Shown piece after piece: positions 9,035-18,990 of a stretch of 64,000 nt of DNA (positions within the stretch are counted from its first letter, which is position 1; each line of letters opens with the position of its first letter). Position numbers and translations under genes: made by a program. Origin of the DNA: Curtobacterium luteum (lineage in GTDB: Bacteria; Actinomycetota; Actinomycetes; Actinomycetales; Microbacteriaceae); assembly GCF_014646995.1 (NCBI RefSeq), contig NZ_BMOI01000014.1, forward strand, positions 1 to 64,000, in the 5' to 3' direction. Under the pieces are notes generated by a model. The model saw only the letters and a program-made list of their open reading frames with translations. It was not told where the DNA came from and searched no databases.

Positions 9035-10854
9035 GCGGGGTCTCCGGTCATGTCGGCGTCCTCGACGTCCCAGCTGGGCGCGTGGTCGCGGGCGTACTCG
9101 ATCGAGGAGTTGCCGACGCCCTGCGGGACCATCGGCCAGACCATCGAGTCGCGGCTGACGACGAAATCGATCACCACGGGACGGTCGTTCGTCTCGAGGG
9201 CGAGCCTGATGGCGTCGTCGACCTCGTCGGCGCGCTCGACGCGGATGCCCAGGGCACCGTACGCGTCGGCGAGCTTCACGAAGTCCGGCACCCGCCGGGT
9301 CTGGTGCCCGGTCTCGAGGTCGGTGAACGAGTGGCGGCCGTCGTAGAACAGCGTCTGCCACTGCCGCACCATGCCGAGCGACGAGTTGTTGATGATCGCG
9401 ACCTTGATCGGGATGTCGTTGATGACGCAGGTCGCGAGCTCCTGGTTGGTCATCTGGAAGCAGCCGTCGCCGTCGATCGCCCAGACCACGCGGTCCGGCT
9501 CGGCGACCTTCGCGCCCATCGCCGCCGGGACGGAGTAGCCCATCGTGCCGGCGCCGCCCGAGTTCAGCCAGGCGTGCGGACGCTCGTACTGGATGAACTG
9601 CGCGGACCACATCTGGTGCTGCCCGACGCCCGACGCGTAGATCGCCTCGGGTCCGGTGAGCTCGCCGATCCGCTTGATGATCGCCTGCGGCGCGAGGAGT
9701 CCGTCGGTCGGCTCGGCGTACCCGAGCGGGAAGTCCTTGCGGAGCCCCTCGAGCTTCTCCCACCACGCGGCGGTGTCCGCGCGGTCGGCGGGTGCGATGC
9801 CGCCCCACGCGTCGAGCAGGTCGGCGAGGACCTCCTTCGCGTCGCCCACGATCGGCACGTCGGCGAACCGGATCTTCGAGATCTCGGCCGGGTCGATGTC
9901 GACGTGCACGACCTTGGCGTCGGGCGCGAACTCATCCGCCTTGCCCGTCACGCGGTCGTCGAACCGGGCGCCGAGCGCGATGATGAGGTCGCTGTCCTGC
10001 AGCCCGAGGACCGCGGGCACCGTGCCGTGCATGCCGGGCATGCCGAGGTGCTGCGGGTGCGTGTCGGGGAAGGCGCCGCGGGCCATCAGGGTCGTGACGA
10101 CCGGCGCACCGGTGGCCTCGGCGAACGCCTTGAGCTCGGCCGTCGCACCGGAGCGGACGACACCTCCGCCGACGTACAGCACCGGACGCTCGGACTCGGC
10201 GAGCAGCTGCGCGGCGGCCGCGATCTGCTTGCCGTGCGCCTTCGTCACGGGGCGGTACCCGGGCAGGTCGATCTTCGGCGGCCACACGTACGGCGCCGAC
10301 TTCTGCTGGGCGTCCTTCGTGATGTCGACGAGCACCGGACCCGGACGGCCGGTCGTGGCGATCTGGTACGCCGCCGCGAGGGTCGCCGGGATGTCGGCCG
10401 GGTCGGTCACGAGGAACGAGTGCTTCGTGATCGGCATCGTGATGCCGACGATGTCGGCCTCCTGGAAGGCGTCCGTCCCCATCAGGGTCGAGAACACCTG
10501 CCCCGTGATGGCGATGAACGGCACCGAGTCCATGTAGGCGTCGGCGATGGCCGTCACGAGGTTCGTGGCACCGGGGCCGGAGGTCGCGATGGCGACCCCG
10601 ACGCGGCCGGACGCCGAGGCGTAGCCCTCGGCGGCGTGACCGGCGCCCTGCTCGTGACGGACGAGGACGTGGCGGATCGTCGTGGACGCCATGAGCTCGT
10701 CGTAGAAGGGGATGATGGCGCCACCGGGCAGGCCGAAGACGTCGGTGATCCCGAGGTGCTCGAGCGTCCGCAGGACGGCTCCCGAGCCGGTCAGGACCTC
10801 CGGCGTCCGGCGTGCACCGGCGGCCGCGGACAGCGGAGTGGCTTCCGTGGGCAT
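9031..10854 (-). CDS. ilvB: Acetolactate synthase large (catalytic) subunit
   Basis: A 607-residue thiamine diphosphate enzyme that condenses two pyruvates, or pyruvate and 2-oxobutyrate, to acetohydroxy acids. The catalytic glutamate is in [15 protein letters not shown] (around residue 67), FAD-binding and central domains follow, and the ThDP motif runs from [12 protein letters not shown] to INNSSLGM near residue 455-490. The start MPTEATPL (ATG 10854) was chosen over a longer in-frame start because AAGGAA precedes it at a good distance and homologues begin near this point. It starts 46 bases after ilvD ends. Confidence 0.96.
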   Translation of the reverse strand: MPTEATPLSAAAGARRTPEVLTGSGAVLRTLEHLGITDVFGLPGGAIIPFYDELMASTTIRHVLVRHEQGAGHAAEGYASASGRVGVAIATSGPGATNLVTAIADAYMDSVPFIAITGQVFSTLMGTDAFQEADIVGITMPITKHSFLVTDPADIPATLAAAYQIATTGRPGPVLVDITKDAQQKSAPYVWPPKIDLPGYRPVTKAHGKQIAAAAQLLAESERPVLYVGGGVVRSGATAELKAFAEATGAPVVTTLMARGAFPDTHPQHLGMPGMHGTVPAVLGLQDSDLIIALGARFDDRVTGKADEFAPDAKVVHVDIDPAEISKIRFADVPIVGDAKEVLADLLDAWGGIAPADRADTAAWWEKLEGLRKDFPLGYAEPTDGLLAPQAIIKRIGELTGPEAIYASGVGQHQMWSAQFIQYERPHAWLNSGGAGTMGYSVPAAMGAKVAEPDRVVWAIDGDGCFQMTNQELATCVINDIPIKVAIINNSSLGMVRQWQTLFYDGRHSFTDLETGHQTRRVPDFVKLADAYGALGIRVERADEVDDAIRLALETNDRPVVIDFVVSRDSMVWPMVPQGVGNSSIEYARDHAPSWDVEDADMTGDPA

Positions 10855-10900
10855 GAGGTGTTCCTTGCCTGGAGTGATGGCGGTGGTGCGTGTGTCGACG

Positions 10901-12595
10901 CTAGCCCGTGACCGCGCCCTTGGCGGCGGACTGGACGAGCTTCGCGAACTTCGCGAGGACTCCGCGGGTGTAACGCGGGGGCAGCGGGGCCCAGCCTGCT
11001 CGGCGGGCCTCCAGCTCGGCGTCGTCGACCAGTAGGTCGAGCGAGCGAGCCGCGATGTCGACACGGATGCGGTCGCCATCGCGCACGAATGCGACTGGAC
11101 CTGCGTCCACCGCTTCCGGTGCGATGTGGCCGATGCACAGGCCGGTTGTGCCGCCTGAGAATCGTCCGTCCGTCAACAGTAGTACATCCTTGCCGAGGCC
11201 CGCGCCCTTGATGGCCGCCGTGATCGCGAGCATCTCGCGCATGCCCGGACCGCCCTTCGGGCCCTCGTACCGGATGACGACGACGTCGCCCTTCTGGATC
11301 CGACCCTCGTCGAGGGCGTCCATCGCGGCGCGTTCGCGGTCGAACACGCGTGCGGGGCCCTCGAAGACCGCGGCGTCGAACCCGGCCGTCTTCACGACGG
11401 CACCCTCGGGGGCGAACGAGCCCTTGAGGATCGTCAGTCCGCCGGTGGCGTGGATCGGCTGGTCGAGCGGGCGGAAGACCTTGCCGTCGACCGCCGGCGG
11501 GTCGATCTCCGCGAGGTTCTCGGCCATGGTCTTGCCCGTGACGGTCATGACGTCGCCGTGCAGCAGCCCGGCGTCGAGGAGGGCCTTCATGACGACGGGG
11601 ATGCCGCCGTTCTTGTCGACGTCGTTCATCACGTACTGACCGAACGGCTTCATGTCCGCGATGTGCGGCACCTTCGAGCCGATGCGGTTGAAGTCGTCGA
11701 GGGTGAGGTCGACCTCGGCCTCGTGCGCGATGGCGAGGAGGTGCAGCACGACGTTGGTCGAGCCTCCGAGTGCCATCGCGACGGCGATCGCGTTCTCGAA
11801 GGCCTCCTTGGTCAGGATCTGGCGCGCCGTGATGCCCTTGCGGAGCATGTTCACGACGGCCTCGCCCGAACGGTGCGCGTAGTAGTCACGGCGACGGTCG
11901 GCCGACGGCGGCGCGGCCGAGCCGGGCAGCGACATGCCGAGGGCCTCGGCGACCGACGCCATCGTGTTCGCCGTGTACATGCCACCGCAGGCGCCCTCGC
12001 CCGGGACGATGGCGCACTCGATCTCCTTGAGCTCGGCCTCGGTGATCTTCCCGGCCTTGCACGCGCCGACCCCCTCGAAGGAGTCGATGATCGTGACCTC
12101 CTTGAAGGAGCCGTCGGCCTGCTTCACGTACCCGGGCATGACCGAGCCCGCGTAGAGGAAGACGCTCGCGAGGTCGAGGCGCGCGGCTGCCATGAGCATC
12201 CCCGGGAGCGACTTGTCGCAGCCGGCGAGCAGCACGGTGCCGTCGAGGCGCTCGGCCATCACGACGGTCTCGACGCTGTCCGCGATGACCTCGCGCGAGA
12301 CGAGGGAGAAGTGCATGCCCTCGTGGCCCATCGAGATGCCGTCCGACACGGAGACGGTGCCGAACTGCAGCGGGTAGCCGCCACCGGAGTGGACGCCCTC
12401 CTTGGCACCCTGCGCGAGGCGGTCGAGGGACAGGTTGCAGGGGGTGATCTCGTTCCAGGAGGACGCGATCCCGATCTGCGGCTTCTCCCAGTCGTCGTCG
12501 CCCATGCCGACGGCCCGGAGCATCCCACGCGAGGTGGTGGCTTCGATCCCGTCGGTGACGACCCGGCTGCGCGGCTTCACGTCGATGTCAGGCAT
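10901..12595 (-). CDS. ilvD: Dihydroxy-acid dehydratase
   Basis: A 564-residue iron-sulfur dehydratase for the penultimate step of branched-chain amino acid synthesis. The cluster cysteines lie in [13 protein letters not shown] and [25 protein letters not shown] is the conserved C-terminal motif. The ATG follows a TAGACT box by 6 bases, predicting a leaderless operon mRNA, so no leader-peptide attenuator is possible at this promoter. The last roughly 65 codons (10995-11192) use codons rare elsewhere here, including CTA, TTG, GTA, ACA and TCA, which suggests a recombined segment. Confidence 0.96.
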   Translation of the reverse strand: MPDIDVKPRSRVVTDGIEATTSRGMLRAVGMGDDDWEKPQIGIASSWNEITPCNLSLDRLAQGAKEGVHSGGGYPLQFGTVSVSDGISMGHEGMHFSLVSREVIADSVETVVMAERLDGTVLLAGCDKSLPGMLMAAARLDLASVFLYAGSVMPGYVKQADGSFKEVTIIDSFEGVGACKAGKITEAELKEIECAIVPGEGACGGMYTANTMASVAEALGMSLPGSAAPPSADRRRDYYAHRSGEAVVNMLRKGITARQILTKEAFENAIAVAMALGGSTNVVLHLLAIAHEAEVDLTLDDFNRIGSKVPHIADMKPFGQYVMNDVDKNGGIPVVMKALLDAGLLHGDVMTVTGKTMAENLAEIDPPAVDGKVFRPLDQPIHATGGLTILKGSFAPEGAVVKTAGFDAAVFEGPARVFDRERAAMDALDEGRIQKGDVVVIRYEGPKGGPGMREMLAITAAIKGAGLGKDVLLLTDGRFSGGTTGLCIGHIAPEAVDAGPVAFVRDGDRIRVDIAARSLDLLVDDAELEARRAGWAPLPPRYTRGVLAKFAKLVQSAAKGAVTG

Positions 12596-12601
12596 GGGGT
12601 G

Positions 12602-12607
12602 AGTCTA
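12602..12607 (-). promoter_or_regulatory. -10 box of the leaderless ilvDBNC promoter
   Basis: TAGACT on the minus strand ends 6 bases before the ilvD ATG. No clear -35 or attenuator is seen upstream. Confidence 0.5.
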
Positions 12608-12720
12608 GGCGCAGTTGGGATACCAGCCGAGCAACAACATGCGTCCGCATGGTGTGCGGTGCGGCGGCGGGGGCCGGGCGGGCGCGCGCGAGCGGCGGCC
12701 TGGAGGCTCGGGGCGCGTCC

Positions 12721-12771
12721 GTCAGGCCGGTCGCGTGGTCAGGCCGGTCGCGTGGTCAGGCCGGTCGCGGC
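12721..12771. repeat. Three 17-bp direct repeats after otsB
   Basis: GTCAGGCCGGTCGCGTG occurs twice in tandem (12721-12737, 12738-12754), then once with a changed end (12755-12771). The array stops 2 bases short of the otsB stop codon, which reads from the opposite strand. No coding role is evident. Confidence 0.85.
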
Positions 12772-12773
12772 GG

Positions 12774-13556
12774 TCAGCGCGTCGCGCGCGCCCGGGCGAG
12801 CTGCTTGAGCACCTCGGTGAGCGCCGCCGGGTCGGTCACCCGGTACCCGGCGAGCGTGTCGCCCTGGCCCACCTTGACCCCGACGTCGCCCTCGCGGAGC
12901 ACGCGGAAGCCGTCCTCGTCCGTGACGTCGTCGCCCGCGAAGAACACCGCGTCCGCGCCGCGCAGCTCGCGCAGCCGGTCGATCGCGTCGCCCTTGGTGA
13001 CGTGCCGGACGGCGAACTCGAGGATGTCCTTGCCGCCGCGCTCGAGGACGGCGTCGTCGACCTCGTGCGCGACCCGGCTCGCCTCGGCGTCCGCGGCCGC
13101 GGCGGTCTCGGCGTCGACGCCGCGGGTGTGGATGCCGAGGCCGGCGGGCTTGTGCTCGATCCGGACGCCCGGGTACCGCGAGACGACCTCGTCGAGGGCG
13201 GCCCCGAGGCGCTGCACGCGTGCGGACTCGTCGTCGGTCAGGGCGTCCTCGTCGTGGCCGTCGACCCGCCACTCGACCCCGTGGGACCCGACCAGCGCCA
13301 TGCCGTCCGGCGCCTGGGTCACCCGGGCGAGACCGTCGAGCGGGCGGCCGGACACGAGCACGACCTCGGTGTCGCGGGCGCGCTGCAACGTGAGGACCGC
13401 GGCCCAGGAGCCGGGCAGCGCCCCGACCTGCGCGGGGTCGTCGGCGAACGGCGCGAGGGTGCCGTCGAAGTCGAGGGCGACGAGCAGTCGCGGCGCAGCC
13501 GCGAGCGTCTCGAGGGCCGACGACAGGGCGGACGGGTCGGTGACGGTCTCAGGCAC
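12774..13556 (-). CDS. otsB: Trehalose-6-phosphate phosphatase
   Basis: A 260-residue HAD-superfamily phosphatase that converts trehalose 6-phosphate to trehalose. The nucleophile motif is LVALDFDGTLAPFADDP (about 24-40), and GDDVTDEDGF is motif IV. GTG 13556 is chosen because GGGAGG lies 6 bases upstream; it overlaps the otsA stop, so the two are coupled. GTG 13559 is the alternative. The length is usual for actinobacterial OtsB. Confidence 0.92.
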   Translation of the reverse strand: MPETVTDPSALSSALETLAAAPRLLVALDFDGTLAPFADDPAQVGALPGSWAAVLTLQRARDTEVVLVSGRPLDGLARVTQAPDGMALVGSHGVEWRVDGHDEDALTDDESARVQRLGAALDEVVSRYPGVRIEHKPAGLGIHTRGVDAETAAAADAEASRVAHEVDDAVLERGGKDILEFAVRHVTKGDAIDRLRELRGADAVFFAGDDVTDEDGFRVLREGDVGVKVGQGDTLAGYRVTDPAALTEVLKQLARARATR

Positions 13557-15135
13557 CACGGGCCTCCCGGGTGTCCTCGGCCGCACGCGCGGTCTGTGCG
13601 CCTTCGTCGAAGATCGACATGCCGTCGTCCTCCGCCTCACGGTGCGCGTCCGCAGTCGCGTCCGGGTCGATGCGCGACCCCTTGGGCGCATGGCGGTCGA
13701 GCGCTTCGAGGAAGGATCGCGACCAGCGCGCCACGTCGTTCTCGCGGACCCGCTTGCGGAGCGCGCGCATGCGCGTGGAGCGCTCGCGCCGGGGCATCTC
13801 GATCGCGCGCTGGATCGAGTCCTTCAGCGCGCCGATGTCGTGCGGGTTGACGATCACCGCCTGCTTCAGCTCGTCGGCGGCGCCGGTGAACTCGGAGAGG
13901 ATGAGCACGCCGTCGTTGTCGAAGCGCGTCGCGATGTACTCCTTGGCGACGAGGTTCATGCCGTCACGCAGGGCCGTCACGAGCATCACGTCGGCGGCGA
14001 GGTAGAGCGCCACCATCTCCTCGCGCGGGTAGCCGTGGTGCAGGTAGGCGATCGGCTGGTGCCCGATCACGCCGAGGTCGCCGTTGATGCGGCCGACCGT
14101 CAGTTCGATCTCGTCTCGGAGCGCGGCGTACGTGTCGACGCGCTCGCGGCTGGGGCTCGCGACCTGGATGAGCGTGGCGTCCTCGACCGCGACCCGGCCG
14201 TCCTCGACGAGTTCGCCGAAGGCCTTGATGCGGTGGCGGATGCCCTTCGTGTAGTCCAGCCGGTCGACGCCGAGGAGCACGGTCTTCGGGTTGCCGAGGC
14301 TCGCGCGGATCTCGCGGGCGCGCTCCTGGACCTCGGGCCGGTGCGCGATCTCCTCGAAGCCGGCGGCGTCGATCGAGATCGGGAAGTGCCGGGCCTCGAC
14401 GTGCCGCACGGTGATGCCCTTGCGGCTGCGCGGGGCGGCCGGGTCGTCGACGGGGACGTCGATCGTGGAGCCCTTGGTCGTGTAGCCCTTGATGTGCCGG
14501 ACCGCCCGGAGGAAGTCGCTCGCGTCGTCGTGGCGCTGGAAGCCGATGACGTCGGCGCCGAGCAGGCCGTCGAGGATCTGCGCGCGCCACGGCAGCTGGG
14601 CGTAGATGCCGACCGGCGGGAACGGGATGTGGTTGAAGAAGCCGATCGTGAGGTCGGGTCGGAGCTCGCGGAGGAGCGCGGGCACGAGCTGGAGCTGGTA
14701 GTCCTGCACCCAGACGACGCCGTCCTGCTCGACGATGTCGGCGATCTGGTCGGCGAAGCGCTGGTTCACGCGCTTGTAGGCGTTCCACCAGTCGCGGTGG
14801 TAGCTCGGGTGCTCGATGACGTCGTGGTAGAGCGGCCAGAGGGTGTCGTTGCTGAAGCCCTCGTAGTACTCCTCGACGTCCGCGGTGCTGAGCGGTACCG
14901 GGACGATGTGGATGCCGTCGTTGTCGAACGGGGGGACCTCGACCTCGGGCTGCCCGACCCAGCCGACCCAGGCACCGTCGTTCGCCCGCATCACGGGTTC
15001 GAGCGCGGTGACGAGGCCACCCGGCGAGTGCCGCCAGCCCTCGTTGCCGTCCTCGTCGACGACGCGGTCCACCGGGAGGCGGTTCGACGCGACGACGAAG
15101 GCGTAGCGGGTGCGGTCGGTTCGGTCTGCAGCCAT
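13549..15135 (-). CDS. otsA: Trehalose-6-phosphate synthase (GT20)
   Basis: A 528-residue GT20 glycosyltransferase joining a nucleotide-activated glucose to glucose 6-phosphate. VVASNRLPVDR (about 14-24) and SPGGLVTAL form the sugar-phosphate site, WVQDYQLQLVPALLRE and FFNHIPFPP follow, and LGVDRLDYTKGI, ATRFDNDGVLILSEFTGAA and VNPHDI are the C-terminal donor-site motifs. The C-terminal 40 residues are acidic and variable. Start is ATG 15135. Trehalose serves as an osmoprotectant in this phylum. Confidence 0.95.
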   Translation of the reverse strand: MAADRTDRTRYAFVVASNRLPVDRVVDEDGNEGWRHSPGGLVTALEPVMRANDGAWVGWVGQPEVEVPPFDNDGIHIVPVPLSTADVEEYYEGFSNDTLWPLYHDVIEHPSYHRDWWNAYKRVNQRFADQIADIVEQDGVVWVQDYQLQLVPALLRELRPDLTIGFFNHIPFPPVGIYAQLPWRAQILDGLLGADVIGFQRHDDASDFLRAVRHIKGYTTKGSTIDVPVDDPAAPRSRKGITVRHVEARHFPISIDAAGFEEIAHRPEVQERAREIRASLGNPKTVLLGVDRLDYTKGIRHRIKAFGELVEDGRVAVEDATLIQVASPSRERVDTYAALRDEIELTVGRINGDLGVIGHQPIAYLHHGYPREEMVALYLAADVMLVTALRDGMNLVAKEYIATRFDNDGVLILSEFTGAADELKQAVIVNPHDIGALKDSIQRAIEMPRRERSTRMRALRKRVRENDVARWSRSFLEALDRHAPKGSRIDPDATADAHREAEDDGMSIFDEGAQTARAAEDTREARGA

Positions 15136-15250
15136 GGGGTGGTGGTGTCTCCGTTCGCCCGGGGTGGTGCACGCGGGTCGTGGTGCACGTGGACGGTGCC
15201 GAAGTTACCAGCGGGACGTCAGCGGATTCACGGGACCTCGGCAGGTTGGA

Positions 15251-15256
15251 TATGAT
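15251..15256 (+). promoter_or_regulatory. Possible -10 box for the large membrane protein gene
   Basis: TATGAT (five of six matches) with TTCACG 18 bases upstream (15227-15232). Transcription from here would give a leader of about 70 bases before GTG 15333. The otsA promoter must lie in the same 197-bp divergent region on the other strand. Confidence 0.45.
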
Positions 15257-15332
15257 GCACCCTCGTGTCGGGGGGACACGAGGTGCCCACAGGGGTGGCG
15301 CCGGCCTCCCGGTCGGAAAGGATCCGCCTCTC

Positions 15333-17927
15333 GTGAGCGAGCACCCGCCCGTCCCGCCGCAGCCCCCGCAGGACCAGGGGCCCCGTCAGCCCGCGCCGTC
15401 CGCGCCCGCCGCGCCCGCCGCGCCCTCGGACGGCTTCGACCGCCTCCTGCGCAGCGTGCCCGGTCGCGACTGGCTCGCCGCCGTGCTCGGTGCGGTCGGC
15501 GGCTGGTTCGCCGCCTACGTCGTCGCCGCGATCGCGCTCCTGCTCACCGTGGCGGTCGCCGCGGCCGGCTCGGGCGGAGCCGGCTCCGGTTCCGCCGACC
15601 TCGGGTCGTCGGGCAGCCTCGGCGGCTCGGGCGTGCCGGACGTGCAGTCGCTGTTGTCCGGCGTCAGCGTCCTCCTCGGCGCGCCCGCGCAGCTCGTGGT
15701 GCTCGCGGACCTCGGACGCCTGCACGGCTCCGGGTCGATCGGCCTGCTCGGATCGGGCTCCGGCTCCGTCGGGGTCGTGCCCGCGGTCGTGCTCGCGGCC
15801 CAGGTCGTGCTCGCGGTGCTGCTCACCCGCCGCATCCGCTCGCGGGTCGTGGCGCTCCCCCAGCTCCTCGTGACGAGCGTCGTCAGCGGCCTCGTGCTCG
15901 TCGCGCTGACGACCCTCACCGGGCTCGTCCTCGCGATCCGGTTCCCGGCCGTGGACGGCGTGTCGATCGAGCCCGTGCACGGCGTCGGCCTCGGCAGCGT
16001 GCTCGGGTCTTTCCTGGCCGGCGCCCTCACCGCGCTGCTCGCCCGGCCCGCGCTGCTCGTGCGCGGCAACGTCCTCGTCGGCCGGGTCCTCGGCACGGTC
16101 CGGGTCGCCGCCTCCCAGCTCGTCGTGCTCGTCGTGGTGGTGTCCGTCGTGGTCGCCGTCGTCGCGCTCGTCGCGCAGCCGTCGTGGAGCGCGGCGCTCC
16201 CGGTCTTCATCGGCAACGCCGGCGTCCTGCTGACCGCGCTCGGCTTCCTCGGCGGCATCGGCACGTCCGGGCTCGGCTCGGCGAGCAGCACCGCGAGCGT
16301 CTTCGGCGGCGCGGGCGGCTGGACGTGGCTCGTCGTGCTCCTCGTGCTCGTGTCGGCGTTCGTCGCCGGCCTCGCGCTCGCCGTCCGTCGCAACGACCGG
16401 GTCCGCAGCACCCTCGACTGGGTCGTGACGCCCGTGGTGTGGCTCCTCGGCGGCGTCGTGCTGCTCGTGCTCGGGACGCTGGTCGTCTCGTACCGGGTCA
16501 CCGGCGTGAGCACCCTCGGCGGGACCGGATCGGTCGGGATCACGGCCTGGACGCCGGTGGTGTTCCTGCTCTGGGGTGCCGCCATCGAGGTCGTGGCGCG
16601 GTTCGTCGCCCCGGTGCTCCTCCCCCGTCTCGGCGGCGGTGTGCTGCTGCGCACCGCGAAGGTCGTGGGCACCGACCCGCAGCCGGCCGTCGCGTGGACG
16701 TCGCCCGTCGGCGCCGCGCCCACGGTCGGCGACCAGCCGTCCCCCGGGCATCCGGTCACCGGGCAGCCCGCCGCCGGGCAGTCGGCCGCCGGGCAGTCGG
16801 CCGCCGGCGCGTGGGCGCAGGCCCCCGGGGTCGAGGCGCCCGTCGGCACGCCGGCCGTCGCCGGCCAGCAGGCGTTCACGGGTGCCCCCGCCGGCGGTCA
16901 GCAGCCGTTCGTGGGCGCCCCGGCGGGCGGACCGCAGCCGTTCGTCGGCGGGCAGGCACCCGCCCCGATGTCCCCGAAGGCCCGGAAGGTCCTCGTCCGC
17001 TCGCTCGTCGCCGCCGGCGTCGTGGTCGTGGTGGTCGTCGCCGGTGCGGTCACGACAGGGGTCCTGCGCGCGAACGTCTGGGGTCCCGGGGCGACCGCAC
17101 GCGACTACGTCGACGCGATCGCGCGGGGCGACGGTGCGTCCGCCGCGACCCTGACCGAGGCACCGTCGAACGCGTCGATGCTCGACGGTGCCGTGCTGAA
17201 GAGCGCCGAGGACCGGCCGACCGACGTGCGCATCGGACGGGTCTCGACCTCGGGCGACTCGGCGTACGCCACCGTCCGGTACCGGCAGGGCGGGTCCGAC
17301 CGCACGGGCGAGATCACGCTCGAGCGCACCGGCACCTCGTTCCTCGTGAAGGACGAGTGGCGCGTCACGAAGCCGCTCGCCGACCGGGTGTCCATCGCCG
17401 CGAGCGACGTGCTCGAGGGCGCGCCCGTCACCGTCGCGGGGAAGAAGGTCGGCACGATCGAGAACGGCGTGTTCGAGTCGCTCGCCTACCCCGGCAGCTA
17501 CCAGGTGGCGGTCGGCGGGACCGACTACTTCACCGGCGGGACGAAGACCGTGAAGGTCGGCGCCGCCGCGGCACCGTACGTGTCGTTCGAACCGAAGGCG
17601 ACCAAGGCGCTCGAGACCGACGCCGAGCAGTACGTCTCGGACCTCATCGACGAGTGCGCCACGAAGACCGACATCGGCTACTCGGACGGCTGCCCCTGGT
17701 ACGGCCCGTACGACGCCGACGGTGCCGTGCAGTACACGGTGGAAGCGGCGCCGGAGCTCTCGGTCGAGACCTCCGGGAGCGGCTACGTCGAGGTCCGGAG
17801 CACGAAGGACGGCACGGTCGCGTACTCGTACCGTGACTACTTCGGCGACGCCCAGAAGAGCGAGGACTCGTTCGACGTCGACGTCTACCTGAAGGTCGAG
17901 GACGGCAAGCTCGTCTCCGCCTACTGA
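15333..17927 (+). CDS. Large polytopic membrane protein with extracytoplasmic C-terminal domain, function unknown
   Basis: An 864-residue protein. A proline- and alanine-rich N-terminus (about 35 residues) is followed by roughly ten hydrophobic segments to about residue 440, then a low-complexity linker with repeated AAGQSAAGQ and GAPAGGQQPFVGAPAGGPQPFVG, a single further membrane segment (LVRSLVAAGVVVVVVVAGAV, about 555) and an outer region with beta-type repeats such as GKKVGTIENGVFESLAYPG, resembling the repeated extracytoplasmic domains of TcaA-like proteins. GTG 15333 is chosen because AAGGA lies 10 bases upstream. Function is not recognised. Confidence 0.75.
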   Translation: MSEHPPVPPQPPQDQGPRQPAPSAPAAPAAPSDGFDRLLRSVPGRDWLAAVLGAVGGWFAAYVVAAIALLLTVAVAAAGSGGAGSGSADLGSSGSLGGSGVPDVQSLLSGVSVLLGAPAQLVVLADLGRLHGSGSIGLLGSGSGSVGVVPAVVLAAQVVLAVLLTRRIRSRVVALPQLLVTSVVSGLVLVALTTLTGLVLAIRFPAVDGVSIEPVHGVGLGSVLGSFLAGALTALLARPALLVRGNVLVGRVLGTVRVAASQLVVLVVVVSVVVAVVALVAQPSWSAALPVFIGNAGVLLTALGFLGGIGTSGLGSASSTASVFGGAGGWTWLVVLLVLVSAFVAGLALAVRRNDRVRSTLDWVVTPVVWLLGGVVLLVLGTLVVSYRVTGVSTLGGTGSVGITAWTPVVFLLWGAAIEVVARFVAPVLLPRLGGGVLLRTAKVVGTDPQPAVAWTSPVGAAPTVGDQPSPGHPVTGQPAAGQSAAGQSAAGAWAQAPGVEAPVGTPAVAGQQAFTGAPAGGQQPFVGAPAGGPQPFVGGQAPAPMSPKARKVLVRSLVAAGVVVVVVVAGAVTTGVLRANVWGPGATARDYVDAIARGDGASAATLTEAPSNASMLDGAVLKSAEDRPTDVRIGRVSTSGDSAYATVRYRQGGSDRTGEITLERTGTSFLVKDEWRVTKPLADRVSIAASDVLEGAPVTVAGKKVGTIENGVFESLAYPGSYQVAVGGTDYFTGGTKTVKVGAAAAPYVSFEPKATKALETDAEQYVSDLIDECATKTDIGYSDGCPWYGPYDADGAVQYTVEAAPELSVETSGSGYVEVRSTKDGTVAYSYRDYFGDAQKSEDSFDVDVYLKVEDGKLVSAY

Positions 17928-17949
17928 CGCTGACAGCACGTCCCGCACG

Positions 17950-17980
17950 ACGGCCGGCCTGGGGAACCAGGCCGGCCGTC
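17950..17980 (+). terminator. Hairpin terminator after the large membrane protein gene
   Basis: ACGGCCGGCCTGG and its complement form a 13-bp stem around GGAA, 22 bases beyond the stop codon and just before the corA promoter. Confidence 0.75.
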
Positions 17981-17984
17981 TCAG

Positions 17985-17990
17985 TACGCT
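17985..17990 (+). promoter_or_regulatory. -10 box of a leaderless promoter (corA)
   Basis: TACGCT ends 6 bases before ATG 17997. Confidence 0.5.
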
Positions 17991-17996
17991 GGCGTG

Positions 17997-18968
17997 ATGG
18001 TCATGACGAGGGCGTGGCGCAACGGCGCCGCCGCGGAACGCGACTTCCCCGTCGAGCGGGTCTCCGACCTGGTCGCCGAGCCCGACACGTTCGTGTGGGT
18101 GGACCACACGGACCCGCGTCCGGACGAGCTCGCCGACGTCGAGGAGGAGCTCGGCGTGCACGCGCTCGCGGTGGAGGACGCACTCGAGCGCGGCCAGCGA
18201 CCGAAGCTCGACCGGTACCGGGAGAGCCTCTTCCTCGTCGTCTACGACGTCACCGGCCGGACCGACACCGGCGAGCTCGTCAGCCACGAGGTGAAGGCCT
18301 TCGTCACGAAGCGCGCACTCATCACCATCCACGGAGCCGACGTGGACCTCAGCGACGTCGAGCACCGGCTCGACGCGAGCGCCGACATCGCCGACCACGG
18401 CGTCCCCTGGCTCATGTGGGCGCTGCTCGACACCGTCGTCGACCACGCCTCGGACGTCGTGGAGGACCTCGACCAGGCCGTCAGCGCGCTCGAGGACGAC
18501 CTCTTCGAGCACGGCAGCAGCAGCGAACGGCAGATCCAGCGGCGTTCGTTCGTCCTCCGGAAGCAGCTCGGGGTGCTGCGGCGCCTCGTGGTGCCGACGC
18601 GGGACAGCGTCACGTCGGTCCTGCACGGGGACGCGGAGCTCGTGGTGGACGGCATCCGACCGTACTTCCGCGACGTGCAGGACCACCTCGTGACGATCGC
18701 CGACTCGGTCGAGCAGCTCCGCGACGCGGTCGGCAGCGTGCTCGACACGAACCTCGGCATCGCGTCGAACCACCAGAACGTCGTCATGAAGAAGGTGACG
18801 GGGTGGGCGGCGATCATCGCGATCCCGACGGCGATCACCGGGTTCTTCGGGCAGAACGTGAAGTTCCCCGGCATGAGCCAGTGGAGTGGGCTGTTCCTGT
18901 CGCTCGGCCTGATCGTCGCGACGTCCCTCGTGCTCTACCGGGTCTTCAGGAGCAAGGACTGGCTGTAG
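17997..18968 (+). CDS. corA: CorA-family divalent metal transporter
   Basis: A 323-residue CorA-family channel protein, expected to act as a pentamer in the membrane. A cytoplasmic N-terminal funnel domain and long stalk helix precede two C-terminal membrane segments (VTGWAAIIAIPTAITGFFG and FLSLGLIVATSLVLYRVF). The family signature GMN at the end of the first segment is GQN here (TGFFGQNVKFPG). ATG 17997 is preferred to GTG 17994 because it sits 6 bases after a TACGCT box. Magnesium is the usual substrate; cobalt or zinc cannot be excluded. Confidence 0.88.
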   Translation: MVMTRAWRNGAAAERDFPVERVSDLVAEPDTFVWVDHTDPRPDELADVEEELGVHALAVEDALERGQRPKLDRYRESLFLVVYDVTGRTDTGELVSHEVKAFVTKRALITIHGADVDLSDVEHRLDASADIADHGVPWLMWALLDTVVDHASDVVEDLDQAVSALEDDLFEHGSSSERQIQRRSFVLRKQLGVLRRLVVPTRDSVTSVLHGDAELVVDGIRPYFRDVQDHLVTIADSVEQLRDAVGSVLDTNLGIASNHQNVVMKKVTGWAAIIAIPTAITGFFGQNVKFPGMSQWSGLFLSLGLIVATSLVLYRVFRSKDWL

Positions 18969-18990
18969 GGCCCCAGGGGCACGGAGCCCG

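Noticed and set aside
15228..18773. Minus-strand frame of 1181 codons opposite the large membrane protein and corA
   Set aside because: Composition (runs of R, D, E, H) is that of an antisense shadow; the plus-strand genes have membrane segments, motifs and start signals.
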